This document shows, piece by piece, positions 36,527 to 45,850 of a stretch of 64,000 nt of DNA. This stretch comes from DASQFQ01 sp963730115 (GTDB taxonomy: Bacteria; Actinomycetota; Thermoleophilia; Solirubrobacterales; Solirubrobacteraceae). Location of the stretch: positions 310,001-374,000 of the forward strand of contig CAVSQM010000012.1 of NCBI GenBank assembly GCA_963730115.1, given 5' to 3'. The notes below the pieces were generated by a model. That model was not told the origin of the DNA. It was given only the letters and a program-made list of their open reading frames with translations, and did no database searches. The translations under genes and the position numbers were made by a program. Numbering within the stretch: position 1 is the stretch's first letter; each line of letters starts with the position of its first letter.

Positions 36527-37320
36527 AAGTCCACGCCGCGCAGGCCGAGGACGCGCTGAACCGCGGTGCCGAGCAGGGAGCGCGCGCTCGTCGACGAGTA
36601 GACCGGCCGCACCTCGCCGCCGAAGCCCTGTTTGAACCGGGCGATGCCGGCGGTCTTGTCGCTGCGCCCCGTCACGTCGAGCCCGCCGAAGTCGTAAAGC
36701 TCGTATCCGCGGTCCCTGAAGAGGCGGATGTCATGCCAGTGCAGGTACCGGTTCGCGCGGCCGATGAGGTTGCGCACGCCGCTGTCGGCGGATTGCGCCA
36801 GCACCGAGGCCGAGTACAGCATGTAGCTGCGGGCGCGTGCCGCGACATATGCGTGCTGGACGAGGACGGCCCCGTCCTCGTCGGTGGCGGTGGTGAGCAC
36901 GAGGTTGCCCTGGTTCGCGAGCGCATGCAGCCGCGGGCGGAACGCCGGCGACACCGACTGCGCCGACGCGAAGCGGTCGTAGAAGTCCGAGAACTCGTCG
37001 ACCGCGGCGCCGGAGGGCTGCACGCTGCCCGCCACCCGCAGCGGGTCCTTCTGCATGGCGCGCCGGATCTTGCTCCTCGTGTCCTTGGACATCTGCTCCA
37101 AGAGGCGATCCTCGTCACCGGCGAGGTCGATCACGAGCGTGTGCCGCTCGCGCGAGCCCTGCTCGACCGGCGGCGAGAACGCGCACACGACCCTCACGAG
37201 GTCGACTCGCCCGAGGTCGCGAGCCCCCGCCGCGTCGAAGTACGCCTCCCCGATCTTGATACCCCGGCGTCGGAAGACGATGGCGCCATCGGGCGGTCTC
37301 ACCGCGTGATTGTCTCGCAT
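36523..37320 (-). CDS. FemAB/BioF2-type acyltransferase 4
   Basis: 265 residues: KDTRSKIRRAMQKDPLRVAG (basic helix), FSDFYDRFASAQSVSPAFRP, VLVQHAYVAARARSYMLYSA, and ELYDFGGLDVT with GIARFKQGFGGEVRPVYSST, the typical C-terminal end of the FemAB/GNAT group. Start ATG at 37320. Fourth member of this group in the locus, which suggests a polymer carrying several acyl or aminoacyl substituents. Transcribed away from the histidine kinase that follows. Confidence 0.78.
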   Translation of the reverse strand: MRDNHAVRPPDGAIVFRRRGIKIGEAYFDAAGARDLGRVDLVRVVCAFSPPVEQGSRERHTLVIDLAGDEDRLLEQMSKDTRSKIRRAMQKDPLRVAGSVQPSGAAVDEFSDFYDRFASAQSVSPAFRPRLHALANQGNLVLTTATDEDGAVLVQHAYVAARARSYMLYSASVLAQSADSGVRNLIGRANRYLHWHDIRLFRDRGYELYDFGGLDVTGRSDKTAGIARFKQGFGGEVRPVYSSTSARSLLGTAVQRVLGLRGVDF

Positions 37321-37467
37321 CCTGGGCTTGCCCGACCGAGACCCACGAACTGCGACTTCCGGCGGACAGCCTGGGGTATTGTCGAAAATGCCCGGATGAC
37401 GGACCCACCGGTCAACCTTTTGCACCGCACGTGCGTTAACTCGAGCGGACAGCAACGAGAGGCCGAG

Positions 37468-38235
37468 ATGACGATGGAGCAGGGATCGCACAATCGGACC
37501 ACTCCGGCAGCCTTGCTCGAGGCTGAGATTCAGCGACTCTACGCGCGCAACTCCGAGCTCGAGCGGGAGAAGGCGGACGCCGAGGTGTTCGCGGCAATGG
37601 CCGCGCACGAGCTCATCGCGCCGCTCGTCACGATCGATGCCTACGCCGCGTTGGTCTCCAACCGCGCCGAAGGCGAGCTGAACGCCGACTCGCGTCGCGA
37701 TCTCGACGCCTTGCGCCGCAGCGCCGGCGAGACGCGGCTGCTCGTGGAGACACTGCTGCAGCACGCTCGCTCCAGGGGACGCCCGCTGCGGCGTCGCCCG
37801 ATCGACGTCAACTGCGTGCTGCGCGGGTGCCTGACGCTGTTGGCTGCCGAGATCCATAGCCGCGGAGCCGAAGTGCACGTCGCGACGCTTCCCGAGGCCT
37901 CCGGCGAGGAGCCACTGATCAGCGCCCTCTTCACGAACCTGCTCAGCAACGCCCTGAAGTACGGCCCGCGTGCGCGCGGCAAGATCCTCGTGGACGCCAC
38001 CTCGGAGGGCAGCTACCAGAGGTTCTCCGTCCAGAGCCAGGGCGTGACGATCCCGGTCGAGGACCGTGAGCGCATCTTCGAGCCGTTCCACCGTGGCTGG
38101 GGCGAGCGCCGCGCGCACGGCGCTGGGCTCGGCCTGACGATCTGCCGTTTGATCGTCGAGCGCCACGGCGGTCAGATCGGCGTCGGCACCGCCGATGGCG
38201 GCGACAACCGCTTCTCCTTCACCCTGCCGGTCTGA
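37468..38235 (+). CDS. Soluble sensor histidine kinase
   Basis: 255 residues without membrane helix or sensor domain. Short coiled N-terminus, then H-box with His47 (AAMAAHELIAPLVTI), N-box NLLSNALKYGPRARG, and G2 region HGAGLGLTICRLIVERHGG. The G1 box, normally DxGxG, reads VQSQGVTIPVEDRERIFEPF, so the ATP-binding Asp is absent or displaced. ATG 37468 (AGG five bases upstream) is preferred; ATG 37396 is an alternative. No partner regulator is adjacent; the NarL-type regulator at 13 kb is the candidate. Confidence 0.78.
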   Translation: MTMEQGSHNRTTPAALLEAEIQRLYARNSELEREKADAEVFAAMAAHELIAPLVTIDAYAALVSNRAEGELNADSRRDLDALRRSAGETRLLVETLLQHARSRGRPLRRRPIDVNCVLRGCLTLLAAEIHSRGAEVHVATLPEASGEEPLISALFTNLLSNALKYGPRARGKILVDATSEGSYQRFSVQSQGVTIPVEDRERIFEPFHRGWGERRAHGAGLGLTICRLIVERHGGQIGVGTADGGDNRFSFTLPV

Positions 38236-38274
38236 GCCCTTGACCGCCCCGCCCGGGTCGGACAGGCTTCACCG

Positions 38275-39516
38275 ATGCGCGAGCATGCCGCGGAGGGACC
38301 CGCGCCCGAGGCCGCCACGGACGAGCCGATCGCGCTCGCGCCCGCGTCCACAGCGCCGCTGAGCGTCCAGGGCCTGCTCGGCATCCAGCGCCACGCCGGC
38401 AACCGCGCGGCCGCCGCGCTCGTGGCCCGTCAGCCGACAGCGACCGCGACCAAGCTCGCGATCGGCGCGAAGGGCTCGGCGGTCACCGATCTGCAGATGA
38501 CCCTCAACCAGCTCGACGAGGTCAAGACGCCGCTCGTCGTCGACTCGATCTTCGGCCCGATCACCCAGGGCGCCGTGCGCGAGTTCCAGGGCGCGCACTC
38601 GCCGCTGCGCAAGACCGGCGTGGTCGACGCCGACACCGAGGCGGCGATCGCCGAGGCGATGGCCGAGGAGCAGAAGTCGGAGGACATCGCGCGCAAGCTG
38701 TTCGCGCTCGGCTCGCGGGTCTACGAGCGCGGCAAGTACGGCCACGCGTACGCCTTCTTCACGCGCGCGGGCGAGCTCGCGCCGCGCCCCGCGCTGATCT
38801 TCTCGCGTGCCCAGGCGCTGCGGAAGCTCGGCGGCCGCCGCGAGGAGGCGATCGCGCTCTACGAGGCCTACCTCGCCACCGACAACCCGACGCGCAAGGC
38901 CGACGCCGTGTCCGCGCTCGCCGAGCTCAAGTCGGTCTCCACCGGCGACGAGGCGACCGACTTCGCGACGGCGAAGGGCTACTTCACCACGGGCGCCGGG
39001 ATGTACGAGCGCGGCGACTACGCGCACGCCTACGACGAGTTCACCAAGGCGAGCGAGGTCGCCGACCGGCCCGCGCTGATGTTCTCGCGCGCCCAGGCGC
39101 TGCGGAAGCTCGGCGGCCGCCGCGAGGAGGCGATCGCGCTCTACGAGGCCTACCTCGCCACCGACAACCCGACGCGCAAGGCCGACGCCGAGTCCGCGCT
39201 CGCCTCGCTGAGGGTCGAGTCGTCCGGCGACGCCACGACCGATCTCGCGACCGCCAAGACCCACTTCACCAAGGGCGCCGGCCTGTACGAGAAGGGCGAC
39301 TACGCGCACGCCTACGACGAGATGACGATGGCCGGCGAGCTCGCCGACCGGCCCGCGCTGCTGTTCTCACGCGCCCAGGCGCTGCGGAAGCTCGGCGGCC
39401 GCGAGGGCGAGGCGATCGCGCTCTACCAGGCGTACCTCGACTCCGGCGACGGCGCCCGCAAGGAGGACGCCGAGCAGATGCTCGCGCTGCTCAGGACGCA
39501 CGGCGCCGGGCCCTGA
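38275..39516 (+). CDS. Peptidoglycan-binding/TPR-repeat protein with AGNRA-type N-terminus
   Basis: 413 residues. N-terminal motif VQGLLGIQRHAGNRAAAALV, a peptidoglycan-binding-like domain (about 60-125: VTDLQMTLNQL; DSIFGPITQGAVREFQ), then three 94-residue TPR-like repeats (FSRAQALRKLGGRREEAIAL). At the DNA level the repeats have an exact 282-bp period, and the first two share a stretch of about 100 near-identical bases. No signal peptide. TTGACC-N17-CAGGCT ends six bases before the ATG, a good leaderless promoter. The LQxxAGNRA motif is seen in cargo-like proteins of contractile injection systems, but no such system is in the window. Confidence 0.7.
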   Translation: MREHAAEGPAPEAATDEPIALAPASTAPLSVQGLLGIQRHAGNRAAAALVARQPTATATKLAIGAKGSAVTDLQMTLNQLDEVKTPLVVDSIFGPITQGAVREFQGAHSPLRKTGVVDADTEAAIAEAMAEEQKSEDIARKLFALGSRVYERGKYGHAYAFFTRAGELAPRPALIFSRAQALRKLGGRREEAIALYEAYLATDNPTRKADAVSALAELKSVSTGDEATDFATAKGYFTTGAGMYERGDYAHAYDEFTKASEVADRPALMFSRAQALRKLGGRREEAIALYEAYLATDNPTRKADAESALASLRVESSGDATTDLATAKTHFTKGAGLYEKGDYAHAYDEMTMAGELADRPALLFSRAQALRKLGGREGEAIALYQAYLDSGDGARKEDAEQMLALLRTHGAGP

Positions 39517-39573
39517 CGTCTGGCCGCTGACCGGCCTCTGGACAGCACGGCGCGCGCGAGCAATCCTGCGGCG

Positions 39574-41433
39574 ATGCGTTCCCGGCGGGGGTGGGTGTGC
39601 GGAGTCGTGGCGGCGCTGGCCGCTGCCGTCGCTCCGGCGACCGCCGCAGCCGGGCCACCATCGTGGCTCGTCGTCGAGGACGGCGTCACCCAGCCGGTCT
39701 TCTCGCTCGACGACGCGATCGAGGAGACGCTGTACGTCGAGACGACGGTGGACAGCGACCAGGACGGCCGGCGCGACCGGGTGCGCATCCACGTCAGCCG
39801 CCCGGGCGAGACGGAGTCGGAGGGCATCCACGTCCCCGTGGTGTTCGAGCACAGCCCCTACCGCGGCGAGTTCGGCGATGCCCAGAACCACCCCGTCGAC
39901 TTCGACGTCATGCCGCAGGAGTACCTCCGGCACCCCGGCGACGCGAAGCGAGGCGACGGCACCGCGGCGCGCGCCGGCTGGGCCCGCTCGCTCCAGCGCG
40001 CCGGCCTGCCCGGCGGCCTCGACGACCGCTACGTCCCCCGCGGCTACGCCGTCATCCTCGGCGAGGGCATCGGCTCCGCCGGCTCGGACGGCTGCCCGAC
40101 GATCGGCGACCGCGACGAGGCGATCTCCACGCGGGCGGTCATCGACTGGGTCAACGGCCGCGCACGCGCCTTCGACGCCGCCGGGCGCCCGGTGCGCGCC
40201 GGCTGGGCGACCGGGTCGGTCGGCATGACGGGCGTCTCGTACGACGGCACGCTGCCCAACATGGTCGCCACGACCGGCGTCCGCGGCCTCAAGACCATCG
40301 TCCCGATCAGCGCGATCTCGAGCTGGTACGACTACTACCGCGCCAACGGGCTCGTGGTCGCGCCGCACTCCAGGACCCAGGGCGTCGGCGAGAACGCGTA
40401 CCTCGGCGAGGACACCGACGTGCTCGCGGAGTTCACGGCGGGCAACGAGCGGATCGCCGGGCGCTGCGCGCACGTGCTGCAGCGCCTGGTCGAGCAGCAG
40501 GACCGCACCACCGGCGACGACAGCGCGTTCTGGCGTGCGCGCGACTACCTGCGCTCGGCCCGCGACGTGCGGGCGAGCGTGTTCCTCGTCCACGGCCTGA
40601 ACGACTGGAACGTCAAGACCAAGGCGTTCGCGGCGTGGTGGCAGCGGCTGCGCGTGACGCGCAAGCTCTGGCTCCACAACGGCGGCCACGGCCCGCCCGG
40701 CGGCGAGGCGTTCGACGTCGCCGTCAACCGCTGGTTCGACCATGAGCTGTTCGGCGTGCGCAACGGCATCCTCGGCGAGCCGCGCGTGCAGGTGGAGCGC
40801 CCGGACGGCAGCTACGACACGAGCGCCGCCTGGCCCGTGCCCGGCGCCCGGCCGGCGCAGCTGCGGCTCGGCGCCGAGAACGCGACCGCGCCGGGGACGC
40901 TCGGCACGCGCGCCTCCCGCGCCCCGCGCCAGCACTTCGTCGACCGCGGCCGCGAGCTCGACACCGACGATGCCCTGCTCCCCTCCCCCGACCTCGCCAA
41001 CCCGAACCGGCTCGTGTACCGCACGCCGGCGCTGCGCGGCCCTGCGCACATCAGCGGGACGCCGACGGTGACGCTGCGCGCGTCGGTGGACAACCGCTCG
41101 GCGGCGAACCTGACCGCGGTGCTCGTCGACTACGGCAGCACCGGCAGCGAGGAGCCGCCGACCATGATCACGCGGGGCTGGATCGACGTGCAGAACCGGT
41201 CGGGCCCGGGCCGCAGCACACCGATCCGCCAGGGCAGGGACTCCACCTTCTCGTTCGACCTCCAGCCCGACGACTACATCGTCCCCGCCGGTCACCGGAT
41301 CGGCCTCGTCGTGGTCTCGACCGACCACGACTACACGATCCGACCGCTGCCCGGGACGCGCCTGACGCTGCTGCCGGATCGCAGCACATTGAGCCTGCCC
41401 GTGGTCGGCGGCCGTTCGGCGCTGCGCTTCTGA
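39574..41433 (+). CDS. Secreted CocE/PepX-type Xaa-Pro dipeptidyl-peptidase-like hydrolase
   Basis: 619 residues. Signal peptide about 1-26 (VCGVVAALAAAVAPATAAAG). Alpha/beta hydrolase with nucleophile about Ser222 in GMTGVSYDGTLPN, acid about Asp344 in VHGLNDWNVKTK, and His about 372 in HNGGHGPPGG. A beta-sandwich C-terminal domain (LRASVDNRSAANLTAVLVDY) is typical of the PepX/CocE family. Acts outside the cell on peptides or esters. Confidence 0.87.
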   Translation: MRSRRGWVCGVVAALAAAVAPATAAAGPPSWLVVEDGVTQPVFSLDDAIEETLYVETTVDSDQDGRRDRVRIHVSRPGETESEGIHVPVVFEHSPYRGEFGDAQNHPVDFDVMPQEYLRHPGDAKRGDGTAARAGWARSLQRAGLPGGLDDRYVPRGYAVILGEGIGSAGSDGCPTIGDRDEAISTRAVIDWVNGRARAFDAAGRPVRAGWATGSVGMTGVSYDGTLPNMVATTGVRGLKTIVPISAISSWYDYYRANGLVVAPHSRTQGVGENAYLGEDTDVLAEFTAGNERIAGRCAHVLQRLVEQQDRTTGDDSAFWRARDYLRSARDVRASVFLVHGLNDWNVKTKAFAAWWQRLRVTRKLWLHNGGHGPPGGEAFDVAVNRWFDHELFGVRNGILGEPRVQVERPDGSYDTSAAWPVPGARPAQLRLGAENATAPGTLGTRASRAPRQHFVDRGRELDTDDALLPSPDLANPNRLVYRTPALRGPAHISGTPTVTLRASVDNRSAANLTAVLVDYGSTGSEEPPTMITRGWIDVQNRSGPGRSTPIRQGRDSTFSFDLQPDDYIVPAGHRIGLVVVSTDHDYTIRPLPGTRLTLLPDRSTLSLPVVGGRSALRF

Positions 41434-41474
41434 GCACTGCCGCGCGCGCGGCCGATCCCTAGGCTCATCCGCCG

Positions 41475-42398
41475 ATGTCCCGCGGCGCCGCACTGTCCCT
41501 CTACGCCCTGCTCGTCCTCATCTGGTCGAGCACGTGGGTGGCGATCAAGATCGGGCTCGAGGACGCTCCCGCGCTGCTCGGCGCCGGCGTGCGGTTCGTG
41601 CTCGCGGGCGTGCTGCTGCTCGGCTACGCGGCGCTGCGGCGGCGCTCGCTGCAGACCGATCGGCTGCTGGCCGTGATCCTCGGGCTGCTGCCGTTCGCCT
41701 TCTGTTACGGGCTCGTCTACTGGGGCGAGCAGTACATCCCGTCCGGCCTCACCGCGGTGCTGTTCGGTGTGATGCCGCTGTACACCGCCATCCTCGCCTC
41801 GTTCCTGCTCCACGACGAGCCGCTGCGCGCCCGTACGCTGCTCGGCGTCGCGCTTGCGCTGTGCGGGCTCGCGCTCGCGTTCGTGGAGAGCCTCGAGCTC
41901 GGCCACAGCGAGAAGGCGGCGCTCGGCGCCATCGCCGTCGCGCTGTCACCGCTCGGCGCCGCGCTCGGGAACGTCGCGCTCAAGCGACGCGCCAAGAAGC
42001 TCGACGCGATCGTGCTCAACGGCTGGGGCATGCTCATCGGCGGCGCGCTGCTGCTCGCCCTCTCCGCCCCGACCGAGGATTGGGGCGAGGCGGTCTGGAG
42101 CGCGAACGCGGTCGGCTCGATCCTCTACCTCGCGATCGTCGGCTCGGCGGTCGCGTTCGTGACGCTGACCGTGCTGCTGCGCGAGATGTCCGCGCAGGCG
42201 AGCTCGTTCATCGCCCTGATGATCCCGTTCGGGGCGCTGCTGTTCGGCGCCGCGCTGTACGACGAGCCGATCACCGGCCGCGCGGTCGCCGGCGCCGCGC
42301 TCGTCGTGGCAGGGCTGCTCGCCGCGCGAGGGAAGCCGCCGGCCAAGCCGAGGCGACGCGAAGTCGTGGAAGCGCCGCCCGAGCGGATCGCGGCATGA
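41475..42398 (+). CDS. EamA/DMT-family transporter
   Basis: 307 residues, ten membrane helices in two EamA repeats (VLIWSSTWVAIKIGLEDAPA; GALLFGAALYDEPITGRAVA). Probably exports an amino acid or metabolite. TAGGCT nine bases before the ATG. Its stop overlaps the CoA-ligase start (ATGA), so they are co-transcribed. Confidence 0.87.
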   Translation: MSRGAALSLYALLVLIWSSTWVAIKIGLEDAPALLGAGVRFVLAGVLLLGYAALRRRSLQTDRLLAVILGLLPFAFCYGLVYWGEQYIPSGLTAVLFGVMPLYTAILASFLLHDEPLRARTLLGVALALCGLALAFVESLELGHSEKAALGAIAVALSPLGAALGNVALKRRAKKLDAIVLNGWGMLIGGALLLALSAPTEDWGEAVWSANAVGSILYLAIVGSAVAFVTLTVLLREMSAQASSFIALMIPFGALLFGAALYDEPITGRAVAGAALVVAGLLAARGKPPAKPRRREVVEAPPERIAA

Positions 42399-43615
42399 GC
42401 GCCGCACTCGCCGAGCAGCTCGCGTATCTGGAGGCCGCCTCCCCCTTCTACCGCGAGCGCATCCGGGGCCGCCGCGAGCTCGCCGACCTCCCGTTCACGA
42501 CCAAGGACGAGCTGCGCGCGAGCCAGCAGCGCCAGCCTCCGTTCGGCGAGCACCTGTGCGCGCCGCCGGAGCGCCTCGTCCGCCTCCACGTCACCTCCGG
42601 CACCACCGGCGAGCCGGTCGCGATCGGGCTCACCCAGCACGACCACGAGGCCAACTCGCGCGTCGGCGGCGAGGCGTTCCGGATCGCCGGCCTGCGCCCC
42701 ACCGACACCGTCGCCCACTGCCTCAACTACGCGCTCTACGCCGGCGGCATCGCCGACCACATGGCGATCGAGGCGAGCGGCGCCACCGTCGTGCCGGTCG
42801 GCGTCGGCCAGAGCAAGCGCCTGCTCGACCTGATCCCGCAGCTCGGCATCACCGCGATCTTCGGCACGCTGTCGTTCCCCGCCTACCTGGCGACCAAGGC
42901 CCGCGAGCAGGGCCTCGACCCGACGAGCCTCGGCGTCCGCCACATCGTCACGGCGGGCGAGCCCGGCGCCGGCCTCCAGGCCGTCCGCAGCGAGATCGAG
43001 GCGCTGTGGAACGTCACCGTCACCGACACGTTCGGAATGAGCGACGTGTGGTCGACGATGGCCGGCGAGTGCGGCCAGGGCGACGGGCTGCACCTGACCA
43101 CCGAGGACCACGCGCTGCTCGAGGTGATCGACCCCGAGACCGCCGAGCCGCTCCCCCTCGCCGACGGCGTCACCGGTGAGCTCGTGTGGACCCACCTCGA
43201 CCGCGAGGCCTCGCCGCTGCTGCGCTACCGCTCCAGCGACCTCGCCACGGTGTGGACCGCGCCCTGCGCCTGCGGCCGCACCAGCCCGCGCATCCGCATC
43301 GGCGGCCGCCGCGACGACATGCTGCGCGTCCAGGCCGTCAACGTCTACCCGCAGGCGATCGGCGAGCTGCTGGACGGCGCGCGCCACGCCATCGTCGCCG
43401 ACGGCGACCCGATCGTCCCGCCCCTGCACGTCTACGTGGAGGGCCCCGCCGACGCACAGAGGCTCAAGGCCGCCCTGCGCACCGAGGTCGCCGTGCACCG
43501 GCTCGACCCCGGCACGCTGCCGGTCGCCGAGCACAAGACTGCCAAGGTCTTCCGGACCGCCCGGGGAGACCAGCTACCCGAAGCCATCAGGAGGGCACAT
43601 GAGCGTCACCACTGA
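42395..43615 (+). CDS. Phenylacetate-CoA ligase-like AMP-forming enzyme
   Basis: 406 residues. AMP-binding signature LHVTSGTTGEPVAIGLT, TDTFGMSDVWSTMAGECGQ, the adenylate motif LLRYRSSDLATV, and the C-terminal hinge RIRIGGRRDDMLRVQAVNVY. Closest to PaaK-type ligases; activates an aryl or other carboxylic acid. Sits before an enoyl-CoA hydratase, which suggests degradation of the resulting acyl-CoA. The start overlaps the EamA stop. Confidence 0.85.
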   Translation: MSAALAEQLAYLEAASPFYRERIRGRRELADLPFTTKDELRASQQRQPPFGEHLCAPPERLVRLHVTSGTTGEPVAIGLTQHDHEANSRVGGEAFRIAGLRPTDTVAHCLNYALYAGGIADHMAIEASGATVVPVGVGQSKRLLDLIPQLGITAIFGTLSFPAYLATKAREQGLDPTSLGVRHIVTAGEPGAGLQAVRSEIEALWNVTVTDTFGMSDVWSTMAGECGQGDGLHLTTEDHALLEVIDPETAEPLPLADGVTGELVWTHLDREASPLLRYRSSDLATVWTAPCACGRTSPRIRIGGRRDDMLRVQAVNVYPQAIGELLDGARHAIVADGDPIVPPLHVYVEGPADAQRLKAALRTEVAVHRLDPGTLPVAEHKTAKVFRTARGDQLPEAIRRAHERHH

Positions 43616-44351
43616 GGAACTCGGCCCCGCCCGGGTCATCCGCTGGGACAACCAGCGCCACCGCAACGCCTGGGGCCGCGCGACGATCTCCGCGATCGCC
43701 GACGCGGTCGAGGAGGCCGGCGACGCCGAGGGCATCCGCTGCCTCGTCGTGCGCGGCGCCGGCAACGACTTCAGCGCCGGCGACGACCTCTTCGAGGCGG
43801 CCGCCGCGACCCCGGACGAGTTCGCCGCCACGATCGAGCAGTTCCAGCGCCTGACGCTCGCCGTCTTCGCGTGCCCGCTCCCGGTCATCGCGGCCATCGA
43901 CGGCGTCTGCATCGGCGGCGCGCTCGAGTTCGCCGCCTCCTGCGATCTGCGCATCGGCACCCACCGCTCGCGCTACGCCACCCCGGAGGTGCGCATCGGC
44001 CTCGGCGCCAGCAACGCCGGCACGCTCTTCCTCCCCGAGGTGCTGGGCGAGTCGGCAACGCGCGAGCTGCTGCTCACGGGCCAGCTCAAGACCGCCGGCT
44101 GGATGAACCGCCACGGCTTCTTCAACGACGTCGTCGACGAGCTCGACTCCGGGATCGCGTCGTGGATCACGGTCTTCGACCTCACCACCCGCCCCGCCGT
44201 CCACCGCACGAAGCGCATGCTCAACGAGCGCTTCGGCGACCTCCTGCCGCAGGCGATGGCGCGCGAGACGCAGACCTGCGTCGACCTCTTCCCCACCCCC
44301 GAGGCGCAGGAGGCGGTCCAGCGCTTCGCGACCCGCGCGAAGCAGGACTAG
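43599..44351 (+). CDS. Enoyl-CoA hydratase/isomerase family protein
   Basis: 250 residues, crotonase fold: oxyanion-hole segments RGAGNDFSAGDDLFEAA and AAIDGVCIGGALEFAASCDL. Start ATG 43599 with AGGAGG seven bases upstream, overlapping the ligase end. The catalytic glutamates of classical hydratases are not both obvious (RIGLGASNAGTLFLPEVLG), so isomerase or another crotonase chemistry is possible. Confidence 0.85.
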   Translation: MSVTTEELGPARVIRWDNQRHRNAWGRATISAIADAVEEAGDAEGIRCLVVRGAGNDFSAGDDLFEAAAATPDEFAATIEQFQRLTLAVFACPLPVIAAIDGVCIGGALEFAASCDLRIGTHRSRYATPEVRIGLGASNAGTLFLPEVLGESATRELLLTGQLKTAGWMNRHGFFNDVVDELDSGIASWITVFDLTTRPAVHRTKRMLNERFGDLLPQAMARETQTCVDLFPTPEAQEAVQRFATRAKQD

Positions 44352-44397
44352 GGATGTCCCTGATGCGCTCCCGACCGCGGCAGCGGAGCATGCCGCC

Positions 44398-45783
44398 ATG
44401 CTCATCACCGATCCCCCCGGCATCGATCCGACCCAGCTCCGCAACCGCATGGAGGGCCGCGTCAGCGCCCCCGGCGATCCCGATTGGGACGAGGCCCGCC
44501 AGGCCTGGAACCTCGCCGTCGACCAGCGCCCCGCCGCCGTAGCCATCCCGGAGTCGGCCGACGACGTCATCGCCGTCGTCGAGTTCGCCCGCGACCGCGG
44601 CCTCGTCGTCACCGCCCAGGGCACCGGCCACAACGCCGGCGCCTACGAGACGCTCGCCAACACGATCCTCGTCAAGACGCACCTGCTCAAGGGTGTTGAG
44701 ATCGACGCCGAGGCGCGCGTCGCCCGGTGCGCCGCCGGCGCCCTGTGGATCGAGGTCAGCCAGCCCGCCTCCGAGCTCGGCCTCGCGCCGCTGGCCGGCT
44801 CCTCCCCCGATGTCGGCGTCGTCGGCTACGTCCTCGGCGGCGGCCTCTCCTGGCTCGCCCGCAAGCACGGCCTCGCCGCCAACCACGTCCGCGCCATCGA
44901 GCTCGTGACCGCCGACGGCCGGCTCGTCCGCGCGACCCATGACGACCACGCCGACCTGTTCTGGGCCCTCCGCGGCGGCGGCGGCAACTACGGCATCGTC
45001 ACCGCCGTCGAGATCGAGCTGTTCGCCTACGCCACGGTCTACGCCGGCATGATGATGTGGCCGTGGGAGCGCTCCTCCGAGGTGCTCAAGGCCTGGGTCG
45101 AGTGGACCAGGACCGCGCCCGACGAGGTCACCACCAGCGCCCGCATGCTGCAGGTCCCGCCGCTGCCGGACATCCCCGAGTTCCTGGCCGGCAAGGCGTT
45201 CGTGGCCATCGACGGCGCCTACCTCGGCGACGACGCGAGCGGCGCGGAGCTGTTCGCCCCGCTGCGCGAGCTCGGCCCCGAGATGGACTCGTTCGGCCCG
45301 ATGGCGCCGGGCGGCCTGTCGTTCATCCACATGGACCCGGAGGGCCCGACCCCGGGCATGGGCGACCACACGCTGCTCCGCGACCTCGACGACGAGGCGA
45401 TCGACACGCTCGTCGCCACCGCCGGGCCCGGCTCCAACTCGCCGCTGCTCGCGGTCGAGCTGCGCCACCTCGGCGGCGCGGTCGGCCGCTCGGGCGCGCA
45501 CCACGGCGCGGTCGACGTCATGCCGGGCGCCTACGCGCTGTTCGCCGTCGGCATCCCGATGACGCCGGAGCTCGGCGCCGCGCTCGCCCGGGCGCTGCCC
45601 GCGGCGATCCGGGCGATGGCGAAGTGGGACGCCGGCACGGCGTACATGAACTTCGCCGAGACGCACGACGCCGACCCGGCGAGCTTCTACTCGGCCGAGA
45701 ACTACGCGCGCCTGCGCCGTGTGAAGGCCGAGGTGGACCCCGCCGGCGTGTTCCGCGGCAACCACGCAATCTCCGCGGACTGA
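44398..45783 (+). CDS. FAD-linked oxidase (berberine-bridge enzyme type)
   Basis: 461 residues. FAD-binding PCMH domain: VTAQGTGHNAGAYETLANTI (His of the covalent FAD site), GVVGYVLGGGLSWLARKHGL, and FWALRGGGGNYGIVTAVEIE. The second covalent residue, a Cys in bicovalent members, is not present (VGYVLGGG), so FAD is probably single-linked. C-terminal BBE segment ENYARLRRVKAEVDPAGVF. Oxidises an alcohol or sugar; the substrate is unknown. Confidence 0.86.
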   Translation: MLITDPPGIDPTQLRNRMEGRVSAPGDPDWDEARQAWNLAVDQRPAAVAIPESADDVIAVVEFARDRGLVVTAQGTGHNAGAYETLANTILVKTHLLKGVEIDAEARVARCAAGALWIEVSQPASELGLAPLAGSSPDVGVVGYVLGGGLSWLARKHGLAANHVRAIELVTADGRLVRATHDDHADLFWALRGGGGNYGIVTAVEIELFAYATVYAGMMMWPWERSSEVLKAWVEWTRTAPDEVTTSARMLQVPPLPDIPEFLAGKAFVAIDGAYLGDDASGAELFAPLRELGPEMDSFGPMAPGGLSFIHMDPEGPTPGMGDHTLLRDLDDEAIDTLVATAGPGSNSPLLAVELRHLGGAVGRSGAHHGAVDVMPGAYALFAVGIPMTPELGAALARALPAAIRAMAKWDAGTAYMNFAETHDADPASFYSAENYARLRRVKAEVDPAGVFRGNHAISAD

Positions 45784-45798
45784 GCTCGTGGTACCGGC

Positions 45799-45837
45799 TT
45801 GCTCCGCCGAACCCGTCCTGTAGGGTCGGCGGAGCAA
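45799..45837. repeat. Long stem-loop upstream of the STAS gene
   Basis: TTGCTCCGCCGA (45799-45810) pairs perfectly with TCGGCGGAGCAA (45826-45837); an extra A-bulge and three more pairs extend the stem to about 15 bp, with the loop GTCCTGTA. No T-run follows. The same sequence can be read as a promoter (TTGCTC-N16-TAGGGT), so it may be a terminator for the oxidase or an operator for the STAS gene. Confidence 0.55.
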
Positions 45838-45850
45838 CACGGGGTAGGGG

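Noticed and set aside
38800..39430. A CRISPR-like or satellite repeat
   Set aside because: The 282-bp period is a coding TPR repeat in one open frame, without short repeats and spacers.
43186..43602. Additional frames inside the CoA-ligase gene
   Set aside because: Shadows of a well-supported AMP-forming enzyme; no start signals or motifs.
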